DNA from: Gammaproteobacteria bacterium
GTDB lineage: Bacteria > Pseudomonadota > Gammaproteobacteria > Pseudomonadales > Cellvibrionaceae
Direction: 5' to 3'
Assembly: GCA_025362015.1 (NCBI GenBank)
Contig: JANYIO010000140.1
Location: 1 to 39,732 of the forward strand
Length of the DNA stretch: 39,732 nucleotides
Position numbers and translations under genes: made by a program. This document shows positions 1-7,198 of the stretch, piece by piece. The first letter of the stretch is position 1. Each line of letters opens with the position of its first letter. Under the pieces are notes generated by a model that was not told where the DNA came from, ran no database searches, and saw nothing but the letters and a program-made list of their open reading frames with translations.

Positions 1-3000
1 GATCGCCCGCCCACAAATAGTTTGTAGTACCGAAGCTGTCTTGTTTGCGAATTCGGCGACCAATAGGATCGTAGCTGTAATCTGTTGTTTGGTTTTCTTT
101 AACAACTTTTATTAATTGGTTGTTAACATTGTATTCAAAAATAGTTTCGAGTTTTCCGCCTTTGCCGCGCGTTTCGCGAATTAAATTTCCGCGAGCGTCG
201 TATTCAAATTTGTGATCGCCTTGTAAGGTAAGTCGATTACCGCGCGTGGTTTTGCCTGTGGTATTTTTTTGTTGGGCAAGTAAATTTCCGGCGGGGTCGA
301 AAATAAAATTTTCTTGCAGATCGCCTTCCGTGCGTTTTAGTCTGTCCACCATGTCGTACACATAGCGCACTTCCCAGGTGTCATTTTTCCCAATACCATC
401 TTTCCCAACGCCATCTTTAAATGTACTGAGATTACCGACGTGATCGTATTGATATTCACGATTGATCACATCAGTTTTTTGTGCGCGATTTTGTGCGTGT
501 TGTTTTACCAGGCGACCCATAGGATCGTAATCGCTGTGGGTAATTAATTCGCCTTGTTGGCGATTTTGTTCAAGGCCAAACGCATCGCGTTGAATTTGCG
601 TAATGCTATTGCTATTAAATAAAACTTTTTGCAAACGATCTACTGCATCGTATTGATAATCAATTGTTTGTCGGTCGGGCAATTGCAATTTTTTGAGTTG
701 GCCAGATGCAGTGCGTTGATAGTGAATATCCACCATGGTTTCGCTGATGCGCTGGCGCTGTGCGTTGAGATCGCTGTGATGCTCTTTAACCAAATGACCC
801 ATGCGATCATATTGAAACGCGAGGTATTGCTGGCTGTTGTAGGTTTCTTTTAAGCGACCTACCGGATCGTACATGTAACGATTTTTTTCGCTGGTGCTGC
901 CTTCAATATCTGCCATGGCGCGGCTGGTTTTACCCAGCATGCGGCCGAGCGGATCACGTTCGAATTCGGTTATCACTTCGCCGGCATCTAGATGCTTAAG
1001 CAAATAGCCCGCTGCGTTGTATTTATAATGTTGAGTGCGCCCATCAAAACCGATTTCTTTAATCAGGCGTTCGTTGCCGTCGTAAACAAATGCGTAGTCA
1101 TCACCATTTTCGTTGATTAAACGAATTAAATTACGTTCGGTATCGTATTCGTAAGCGAGGCTATTGCCTTCCGGATCTGTGCGGCGCACAACCTGGCTCA
1201 GGCCATCGTATTCATAATGGGTGACGCGGCCGCGTCTATCGCTCATGCGTTCAATCTGGCCGTTGGCGTTGTAGGCTATATCAACTTTTTCGCCGGTGGG
1301 ATAAGTGATGCGCACCAGCTCGCTGCTGGCATTGTAAAAATATTGAGTAGTACCACCGTGGGCGCGACTTGCAAGCCATACATCCATTTGCACCAGTTGG
1401 CTGCGGGCGTTGTATTTGAAAACTTGCTTGTGACCTTCGGGATTTATCAGAGCAATAAGCTCACCTGCGTCATTCCATTGATAACGCGTCACCTGTTTAC
1501 GTGAGTTTTCTTGTTTACTTAATAAACCTTGCGAGTTGTAGCTGTAATGGGTCACCTGCCCGTCTGGCGCAGTTAGGGTTTCCAATAGGCCGCGAGCATT
1601 GTAAGTGCGCTGCCAATGAGCACCGTCTTTGTCGGTAGATGAGGTTAACTTATCTTGAAAATAGTAATGAACTTGACGCTGATCGAGGGCATCTATTACG
1701 CCGATAAGTCGGTTGGCGCCGTCGTAAGAGTAACGAGTAGTATTGCCTTCCGGATCCATGTAGCTGGTGCGCAATCCACTTTCATAAGTGTATTGATGAA
1801 TGCCGCCTTCGTTATCAGTTTCTTGCGTGATTAAACCAAATTCGTTGTAAATATATTCTTTGGTAAAGCCACGGCTGTCGGTGGATAGGGTGCGATTATT
1901 TGCTGCATCCCACACAAATTTATAATCATAAATCCCCTTATCGCCCCAGGTGTGAACGCAGCGTGCGCCAGCTTCTATGCCATCCCACTCATAGTAATAA
2001 CTGAAACCTGTGGCGAGTGTACGCTGGGCAAAAAGATGGTTTTGGTAAGCGTAGGTTTCGCCGCGACCAGCGCTGTCCTGCTGCGCAATTAAATCTTTAT
2101 CATCGCTGTAAGTATATTTTGCGACAGTGAAGCTTTCATTGGTTGCCTCATCTTGCAAGGCAACACGAGTGATATGGCCGCTGTTGTCGCGGGCAAATTG
2201 CAGGGCTTTACCCCAATTGCCAGCAATTCTTGCCAGTGCATTTTGCGCGTTGTAGTGCAGGGTTAAGCTAAAGCCTTGCGCATCTGAACCATCACTTAAT
2301 GTTGGCGGTTTATAAGCAGGATGCTGAATTTGTACGAGACGAAAAGTACCGGTTTGCCCCAGGCGAGAGAAGACTTTGTGAGGCTGGCCGTGTTGGCGCA
2401 AGACGTAGGTTTCGTAGGAGATAGCATCAAGCGCCATCTGTTCGTTGATCAATTTGCTGCGTTGATTAATGCGCGGGCGTTTGAAGGCCAGCGTGCGGCC
2501 TTCATCATCACTTAACTCAACTTGTTGGTGGTCTTCATAGAGACGTTCACAACCTGAGTGAGTCCAGCCATGACCAAGACCAATGTCACGATTGTGGCCA
2601 GAGCGATAAGTACGTTTCCAGGTAAAAGGCAGTGGGCCCGACAACGTAAAATCTGTAAGGCTTAATAATTCCTCGCCAGACACCATGCTGATGGGGCAAC
2701 CATTGGTACAGGTGTTAGCAACTGAGGGTGCCCCTGAGGTAGCAGCGTCGGAAACACTACCTGGTGTGGCCTTACTAATAGCACCGGCTTCGCTCGGAAC
2801 TTCTGTGCTATCAGGATTCACCAAATGCGACTTCACATCTTCCTTGTGATGTGCCGGTGGCTCGCTTTGGCTGGATTTGCCTGCGCCTTTTGCGGTGCGG
2901 TGCCCGCTGTCTGATAGCGCGTTGAGGGCCGATGAAGGCGTGAGATAAAACTTTTTTGCCACCAACGCTGCGTTGATGGCTTCCACTATTTTATCCACAC

Positions 3001-3178
3001 TGGCAGGCAGGGGTGCGGGGGAAAACAACGCTTTCCATGCCTCGGCCCACGTCATTGGCTGAGTCAGCGTTATATCTTTCGATAGACTATTGATGGCCGA
3101 CGATGACATTGCGTCAGGTTTGGTGTTGGAAATTTGAAACTGTGCGCCTTTACTATCTTTAACGAGTATTTTCTTCAT
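1..3178 (-). CDS. RHS/YD-repeat protein, C-terminus beyond left edge
   Basis: The reading frame is open from an ATG at 3178 to the left edge, about 1059 codons. An AGGGA ribosome binding site lies 5 nt upstream of the ATG. Residues 1-150 form a hydrophilic, Ser/Ala/Pro-rich region without a signal peptide. A DUF6531-like segment follows at about 155-235 (CTNGCPISMVSGEELL, then PLPFTWKRTYRSG). After that come many YD repeats of the form YDxxGRL, YNAxGxL and YEYDxxxNLI. The last visible residues, GTTNYLWAGD, match the conserved end of the RHS core shell, so the cut falls shortly before the variable C-terminal domain. RHS proteins encapsulate a C-terminal toxin or effector and are delivered by type VI or other secretion. 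Absence of a Sec signal would fit type VI or cytoplasmic loading. The toxin type and any immunity gene lie outside the window. Confidence 0.93.
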   Translation of the reverse strand, partial: MKKILVKDSKGAQFQISNTKPDAMSSSAINSLSKDITLTQPMTWAEAWKALFSPAPLPASVDKIVEAINAALVAKKFYLTPSSALNALSDSGHRTAKGAGKSSQSEPPAHHKEDVKSHLVNPDSTEVPSEAGAISKATPGSVSDAATSGAPSVANTCTNGCPISMVSGEELLSLTDFTLSGPLPFTWKRTYRSGHNRDIGLGHGWTHSGCERLYEDHQQVELSDDEGRTLAFKRPRINQRSKLINEQMALDAISYETYVLRQHGQPHKVFSRLGQTGTFRLVQIQHPAYKPPTLSDGSDAQGFSLTLHYNAQNALARIAGNWGKALQFARDNSGHITRVALQDEATNESFTVAKYTYSDDKDLIAQQDSAGRGETYAYQNHLFAQRTLATGFSYYYEWDGIEAGARCVHTWGDKGIYDYKFVWDAANNRTLSTDSRGFTKEYIYNEFGLITQETDNEGGIHQYTYESGLRTSYMDPEGNTTRYSYDGANRLIGVIDALDQRQVHYYFQDKLTSSTDKDGAHWQRTYNARGLLETLTAPDGQVTHYSYNSQGLLSKQENSRKQVTRYQWNDAGELIALINPEGHKQVFKYNARSQLVQMDVWLASRAHGGTTQYFYNASSELVRITYPTGEKVDIAYNANGQIERMSDRRGRVTHYEYDGLSQVVRRTDPEGNSLAYEYDTERNLIRLINENGDDYAFVYDGNERLIKEIGFDGRTQHYKYNAAGYLLKHLDAGEVITEFERDPLGRMLGKTSRAMADIEGSTSEKNRYMYDPVGRLKETYNSQQYLAFQYDRMGHLVKEHHSDLNAQRQRISETMVDIHYQRTASGQLKKLQLPDRQTIDYQYDAVDRLQKVLFNSNSITQIQRDAFGLEQNRQQGELITHSDYDPMGRLVKQHAQNRAQKTDVINREYQYDHVGNLSTFKDGVGKDGIGKNDTWEVRYVYDMVDRLKRTEGDLQENFIFDPAGNLLAQQKNTTGKTTRGNRLTLQGDHKFEYDARGNLIRETRGKGGKLETIFEYNVNNQLIKVVKENQTTDYSYDPIGRRIRKQDSFGTTNYLWAGD

Positions 3179-3622
3179 ACTTCCCTGCTAGTTTGCGATT
3201 AGCGTTTTAATAATTAGTGAGTGGCATTGCGGTTTGATTGCGTGTCCAGTTAGTGCAGCTAAATCTCTGAACAAGGCCCTAACCCAGCGCGTAAGATTAT
3301 CATAGCTTGTCAGCCAAATGAATTAAATGAAAGTGTTCACATGCTGACAATGTCATGACGATTTTTTTATTGCTAGCCTAGCTATTGTTAACCGAGTTAT
3401 TGTTAGCAGAGCAACGCTTGATGCGAAAGCAAAATATCACCTACACAATGACAGCACCCCTCAAATTATTGGATTTTTTACTGGATTTGCTAGTGGCCTC
3501 TTAATTGGTCCTTTTATTGGTCTTTATCGGCCTAGGGACTTGCTTTCTATTGGTCTACTGACTTGCCTTCAAAATACGGCCTCTTCTTATTTTCAAAATT
3601 TTGCTTGCTAGGCTAGACTAAA
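3179..3622. other. Divergent intergenic region, RHS / kinase remnant
   Basis: This 444-bp AT-rich stretch separates the minus-strand RHS gene from the plus-strand kinase remnant, so RHS promoter elements should lie here, but none is clear enough to call. It carries short imperfect repeats: ATTGTTA twice near 3384-3405, and ATTGGT three times between 3500 and 3560. A 27-codon ATG frame at 3420 has no similarity I recognise. The missing N-lobe of the downstream kinase is not found here in any frame I read. Confidence 0.6.
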
Positions 3623-4129
3623 TTGACGACTGCAAGGCACCACTTACCATTTCTTAAAATAGATATCGTGATTCAACTCTGCAAAGCGCTGGCTTATGCA
3701 CATCGCAACGGGGTTATTCATCGCGATATTAAACCGGGCAATATTTTGGTGGATTACGATGGCCATGTACGTCTGGTAGATTTTGGTATTGCCGGGTACT
3801 TTTCTACGGTTAATAAAACAGCCGAGAGTGATAATGTTGAAAATAAAATGGTGATGGGTACAGATGCCTATATGGCTCCAGAGCAATTCGATGGCGCGCA
3901 TAAAGCCAATGATTTAAGTGATCTTTATTCTTTGGGTGTCGTCATGCACCAATTGTTTTTTGGAGGATTACCTTATCAGGTCAACGCATTTACTACTAAA
4001 GCATCTAGCTCGAGCGAGACAATCAGTGAACACGCCGATGAATTACGCATCCTAGTTGATTCTTGTATCAACCCTTTACCTAAAAGAGGCCAGCATCTGC
4101 CGATGGTATTCGTCAAACACTATTGTTAA
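3623..4129 (+). pseudogene. Ser/Thr protein kinase fragment lacking the N-lobe
   Basis: The reading frame holds the C-lobe of a Hanks-type Ser/Thr kinase. The catalytic loop HRDIKPGN is at residues 33-40 with Asp35, Lys37 and Asn40. DFG is at 53-55, APE at 85-87, and the helix-F motif DLYSLGVVM at about 100-108. The glycine-rich loop, ATP-anchoring lysine and helix C are absent. The only start is TTG (3623), with a stop at 3614 in the same frame, so the gene is 5'-truncated. The 3' end is also broken: after PKR (4079-4087) the expected kinase ending RPASADGIRQTLL continues in another frame that is open into the next ORF, which implies loss of one base near 4088. Without an N-lobe the protein cannot bind ATP normally. 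Alternatively, the frameshift could be an assembly error. Confidence 0.8.
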
Positions 4130-4926
4130 TTGTGCAAGGAAAACATTTACGCACCAATCGTTGGAATACAGAGTCGCGGCAAGATAATATTCCTGCCACT
4201 TACAAATTGCTGGATGTTTTAAAAGAAAATCCGTTCGGCACTACTTATTTAGTCAACGACCCTAAACATGAACGCCTGCTTGTCATTAAAAAACAACGTC
4301 TCGATCAAATCGGCAATGCGCAATTATGTGCAACAAAACTTATGCATGTTCAACACCCACATATCGCCCGTATTTTTGGTAGCGGAAAAAATAATCGCGT
4401 ATTAATTACCGTTTCAGAATATTGCCCGGCCGGTAGTTTGCAAGAAAGATTGACGCAGGGTTTTAACCTTGGCCAATGGATGATAATGGCACAACAAATT
4501 TGTAATGCACTCGCCTGCGCGCATTCCCATGGAGTTATCCACGGCAACCTGCGCCCTAGCAATTTATTATTTACAGAGAACAATCACCTCAAAATAAGTG
4601 ACTTTGGCTTTCCAGCACATACTTACGTTGACGACAGCCACTGGTACCATCCACGCAATGAACCTATATCCGCAAGCGCTGATGTCTATGCCGCTGGTGC
4701 AATTCTCTTTCAGCTTCTAGGTGAACAAACCCCTTCACATCGATATTGGGGTTTAAAAAATCGTTGGTTGTTACGCCATACGCCAAAATCATTACGCAAT
4801 TTAATTTTACAAATGATTAATACAAATCCCAAACATCGCTTTGCCAATGCCAATACTGCAGCGCAAGCTTTTGAGAAATTTAACGAGGCGCAAAACACAC
4901 AATTGCTGAATAGAATATTGACCTAG
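4123..4926 (+). CDS. Predicted pseudokinase (Ser/Thr kinase fold)
   Basis: A second Hanks-type kinase domain spans about residues 27-255 of 267. The glycine-rich loop is degenerate (KENPFGTTY). A lysine in LVIKK near residue 56 could anchor ATP, but the helix-C glutamate is not evident. The catalytic loop reads HGNLRPSN (140-147): the HRD aspartate is Asn142 and the lysine is Arg144. DFG is kept at 160-162. The usual APE is replaced by NEP. This predicts a catalytically dead or very weak kinase. The TTG start at 4123 overlaps the preceding fragment. Upstream of it the same frame is open and reads as the end of the first kinase domain, so both were probably one tandem kinase-pseudokinase protein, and this start may not be a true one. 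No transmembrane segment is seen. Confidence 0.7.
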   Translation: MLIVQGKHLRTNRWNTESRQDNIPATYKLLDVLKENPFGTTYLVNDPKHERLLVIKKQRLDQIGNAQLCATKLMHVQHPHIARIFGSGKNNRVLITVSEYCPAGSLQERLTQGFNLGQWMIMAQQICNALACAHSHGVIHGNLRPSNLLFTENNHLKISDFGFPAHTYVDDSHWYHPRNEPISASADVYAAGAILFQLLGEQTPSHRYWGLKNRWLLRHTPKSLRNLILQMINTNPKHRFANANTAAQAFEKFNEAQNTQLLNRILT

Positions 4927-4984
4927 CATTTCGGAGTTAGATCATATCAACGTTAGGTCATAGTTAAGTAAAGCTAGGTTATTG

Positions 4985-5203
4985 TTAGGTTTTTTTATAC
5001 ATCGCTAGGAGTAGTATACCGAAGGCAATTCCACCCACACCTGCCCACACCGGTACATTCACATGCTTTTTCTCGTCGACTGCCAAGTGCAAAGAACCTA
5101 TGTCAGCCTGATGAGTTTCCTTAGTGTAAGTAAATCCGCCATACATAAGCCCTAACGAGCCACCCACAATACACAGTATGGCAATTAATTTTGTAATATT
5201 CAT
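4985..5203 (-). CDS. Small two-TM membrane protein, copy 2
   Basis: This 72-residue protein has an N-terminal hydrophobic helix (about 5-24), a polar loop of about 28 residues containing ETHQADIG and VDEKKHVNVP, and a second helix (about 52-68) ending in Lys residues. The ATG at 5203 has an AGGAAG site about 6 nt upstream. It is nearly identical to the protein at 5444-5662, differing at only a few residues. The layout resembles small DUF3185-like inner-membrane proteins, but I do not assign a function. It is the last gene of a minus-strand string of tiny membrane proteins and lies downstream of its partner at 5260-5406. Confidence 0.75.
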   Translation of the reverse strand: MNITKLIAILCIVGGSLGLMYGGFTYTKETHQADIGSLHLAVDEKKHVNVPVWAGVGGIAFGILLLAMYKKT

Positions 5204-5259
5204 AATGAAACTTCCTGATTATAGAAATAAATTTTTGCCAAAAACCATTTAAAAAATCA

Positions 5260-5406
5260 CTATTTTTTTCTATCTGCTGCAGCGTTTTTTAATGCAACTA
5301 CGATAGCCATAAACATAGGTGCAATAATTAACACAGCGGGTGAATAAGCCATTGCTACGCAAATAGCGCTAAAAATAATTAAAAAAACCATCATAACTTC
5401 TGACAT
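5260..5406 (-). CDS. 48-residue hydrophobic protein, copy 2
   Basis: This short ORF starts at the ATG at 5406 (MSEVMMVFLIIFSAIC) with a strong AGGAG site 7 nt upstream. A longer frame extends further upstream but lacks a comparable site and overlaps the neighbour. Almost the whole protein is hydrophobic (two short helices or one long hairpin), ending in RKK, as expected for an inner-membrane peptide with a cytoplasmic positive tail. A diverged copy lies 458 bp away at 5718-5864. Function unknown. Confidence 0.65.
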   Translation of the reverse strand: MSEVMMVFLIIFSAICVAMAYSPAVLIIAPMFMAIVVALKNAAADRKK

Positions 5407-5443
5407 TTTATTTCTCCTACTTATTAACATGAGTAGGTAATTG

Positions 5444-5662
5444 TTAGGTTTTTCTATACATTGCAAGTAGAAATATACCAAAGGCAATTCCACCTACACC
5501 TGCCCACACGGGTACATTGACATGTTTTTTCTCATCGACTGCCAGGTGTAACGAACCTATGTCAGCCTGATGAGTTTCCTTGGTATAAGTAAACCCGCCA
5601 TACATAAGCCCCAGCAAGCCACCCACAATACACAGTATGGCAATTAATTTTGTAATATTCAT
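5444..5662 (-). CDS. Small two-TM membrane protein, copy 1
   Basis: This 72-residue protein is nearly identical to the product of 4985-5203; the differences include Ser/Leu at residue 16, Leu/Phe in the second helix and Lys/Arg near the C-terminus. The same AGGAAG site precedes the ATG at 5662. Retention of reading frame, ribosome binding site and loop sequence in both copies argues that both are expressed. The conserved loop ETHQADIGSLHLAVDEKK lies between the two helices and would face one side of the inner membrane. Confidence 0.75.
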   Translation of the reverse strand: MNITKLIAILCIVGGLLGLMYGGFTYTKETHQADIGSLHLAVDEKKHVNVPVWAGVGGIAFGIFLLAMYRKT

Positions 5663-5717
5663 AGTTAAACTTCCTGATTATAGAAATAATTTTTTACCAA
5701 AACGATTTAAAAAATCG

Positions 5718-5864
5718 CTATTTTTTTCTACCTATCACAGCACCTTTTAATGTTACTGCGATAGCCATAAACATAATTGCAATAAGTAGTCCCGCGGTTG
5801 AATAAGCCATAACTATGCAAATAGCGCTAAAAAGAATTAAAAAAATTATCATAACTTCTGACAT
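5718..5864 (-). CDS. 48-residue hydrophobic protein, copy 1
   Basis: The ORF begins MSEVMIIFLILFSAIC at the ATG at 5864, with AGGAG 7 nt upstream, and ends in GRKK before a TAG. It is the same length as the 5260-5406 protein and identical over many positions, but more diverged in its C-terminal half (Thr/Pro, Gly/Val and Ile/Ala changes). Paired gene order with the 72-residue protein is the same in both copies. Function unknown; too short for most automatic annotation. Confidence 0.65.
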   Translation of the reverse strand: MSEVMIIFLILFSAICIVMAYSTAGLLIAIMFMAIAVTLKGAVIGRKK

Positions 5865-5898
5865 TTTATTTCTCCTACTTAAAAATTATTTACGTTAA

Positions 5899-6084
5899 TT
5901 ATTTTTGTAACTCATTACCAGTGTCAGGTTGGTTACCGAAATGTAGTGACCAGCCTTCAGAGTTACTACAATCCACATAGCCCGCAGTATTAGGGCAATC
6001 AGTTGCAAAACCGTAAACACAAAATACGACAAATAACATTAAAAAAATAAAAGTAACAGCATCTAGAATTTTAAAAGTTTTCAT
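5899..6084 (-). CDS. Small membrane-anchored protein
   Basis: The likely start is the ATG at 6084 (MKTFKILDAV), preceded by GGGAG about 6 nt upstream; a longer frame to 6141 has no such site. The 61-residue product has one hydrophobic helix at about residues 9-27. A polar tail with two Cys (TDCPNTAGYVDC) and an aromatic GWSLHFGNQP segment follows, probably periplasmic, where the two Cys could form a disulfide. It is first in the minus-strand series of small membrane-protein genes. No family recognised. Confidence 0.6.
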   Translation of the reverse strand: MKTFKILDAVTFIFLMLFVVFCVYGFATDCPNTAGYVDCSNSEGWSLHFGNQPDTGNELQK

Positions 6085-6491
6085 TACTGGCTCCCAGTGC
6101 GGAATTGTTCTGCAATCAATACATTTAACGCAACTTGTCAACGCAGCCTATGGATTAAGGGTTTGGCGATTCAGGTTACACACACATTAAAAATTTCGCG
6201 TGCTGCAAGATTAAGCGTGATGAGCTGTTCAGGTCTGTACGTTGGCTAACACTCGAACAGGAGCCGCGCTAACACTCAGTTTGCGTCGCCATACATTTAC
6301 GCTACAGATACAATTTTCACCAACTATTTCACTACCTCTCATATCAATTTTATTGGTGTGTTTGCGCACAGACGCACGACTAGCGCAGCGCCTATTGTTG
6401 CAAACCAGATTGGGTTCAAGTGGATAGAGCTGAAATAACAGCTACTCGCTTACCGAACTGCTCCCTTAAAAACTTTCAAAAGGATTCCACC
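6085..6491. other. Divergent intergenic region before the DUF883 gene
   Basis: This 407-bp spacer should carry promoters for the minus-strand small membrane genes and the plus-strand DUF883 gene. The 10-bp sequence GCTAACACTC occurs twice, at 6245-6254 and 6268-6277, 23 bp apart, about two helical turns; a regulator site is possible but unproven. Short open frames here have no good ribosome binding sites. No clear sigma-70 promoter could be chosen by eye. Confidence 0.45.
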
Positions 6492-6842
6492 ATGCAAACT
6501 ACTTCTAACTCAAGCAACACAAATTATTTAGACGCTAAAGCTCATAAAACTTCATCTTCGATCTCTAATGAATTTCATAGTTTTCTTAATGATGTTGAAG
6601 ATTTATTCAAAGCCACTACTTCACTTACTGGCGAAGATTTAGCCAAAGCTAAAGCCAAACTCGGTGCACGGATTGAATCTGCTAAAGAATCAATTGAAGA
6701 CATTAGCGGCACTATTGTTCAGCAAGCACGCAAAACAGCTGCTGTCTCCAACCATTACGTACATGAACAACCATGGACCGCAATTGGTGCAGGCGCAGTA
6801 GTGAGTTTCGCACTCGGCTATTTGCTGGCGCGCCGCACATAA
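6492..6842 (+). CDS. DUF883 (ElaB/YqjD-like) membrane protein
   Basis: The start is the ATG at 6492 (MQTTSNSSN), with AAAAGGA about 7 nt upstream; an in-frame start at 6420 lacks one. The 116-residue protein has a polar, Lys/Ala/Glu-rich helical body (about 25-85) and ends in the family signature: EQPWTAIGAGAVVSFALGYLLARR, a C-terminal membrane anchor with positive tail. E. coli relatives (ElaB, YqjD) sit in the inner membrane, bind ribosomes and are made in stationary phase or stress; that role is family knowledge, not shown here. The gene stands alone and is followed by a strong terminator. Confidence 0.88.
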   Translation: MQTTSNSSNTNYLDAKAHKTSSSISNEFHSFLNDVEDLFKATTSLTGEDLAKAKAKLGARIESAKESIEDISGTIVQQARKTAAVSNHYVHEQPWTAIGAGAVVSFALGYLLARRT

Positions 6843-7198
6843 GCTTAAGCTGCACACAAAGCTAAAAGGGCGTAATTTATTGCGCCCTTTAACTCATCTT
6901 CCACCCGAATTTAATAAACAAACATTACTCTCCGCAAACTTTTGCTTTTCCCCTTCAATAAATCACGCCACAAGTCTTTCGATCAACAGGATTGATCAAC
7001 CCAGAACACACCTAACCTATTGATAAATAGTCACTTTGCAATCCACTTCTTAATAAACCACCGCTCAAGCTCATTTTTAAATCAAATTGGTTGATTTTTA
7101 TCTGGCGCATTATTCAACATTGCTATATATTTTGCGTCTTTAACAACCCAATTAATCAGTGACGGATCACCTTACGGATCAATTAAGGTACTGTTTAA
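6843..7198. other. Intergenic region before the ThDP enzyme gene
   Basis: A 356-bp AT-rich spacer. It holds the terminator at 6865-6890, a small dyad GATCAA/TTGATC at 6981-6997 with a 5-nt spacer, and two ACGGATCA direct repeats about 15 bp apart just upstream of the ThDP gene. No convincing -35/-10 pair was fixed. Confidence 0.45.
6865..6890 (+). terminator. Rho-independent terminator after DUF883 gene
   Basis: An 8-bp perfect stem, AAAGGGCG pairing with CGCCCTTT, encloses a 10-nt loop, 23 bp after the stop codon. The short T-run within and after the stem suits termination of the plus-strand transcript. Confidence 0.8.

Noticed and set aside
629-2515. Several plus-strand ORFs inside 1-3178
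   Set aside because: They are antisense to the continuous YD-repeat frame on the minus strand, which explains the whole region.
3420-3503. 27-codon ORF upstream of the kinase
   Set aside because: No ribosome binding site or recognisable protein pattern; it does not supply the missing kinase N-lobe.
4082-4090. Programmed ribosomal frameshift joining the two kinase ORFs
   Set aside because: A -1 shift would be needed, but TAAAAGAGG does not provide a slippery heptamer that re-pairs in that frame. Loss of a base, or a sequence error, is simpler.
6242-6427. 61-codon plus-strand ORF
   Set aside because: No ATG, no good ribosome binding site, composition unlike a protein; it lies in the divergent promoter region.
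6981-6997. GATCAA/TTGATC dyad as an operator for the ThDP gene
   Set aside because: Only 6-bp arms in AT-rich DNA about 200 bp from the start; too weak to call.
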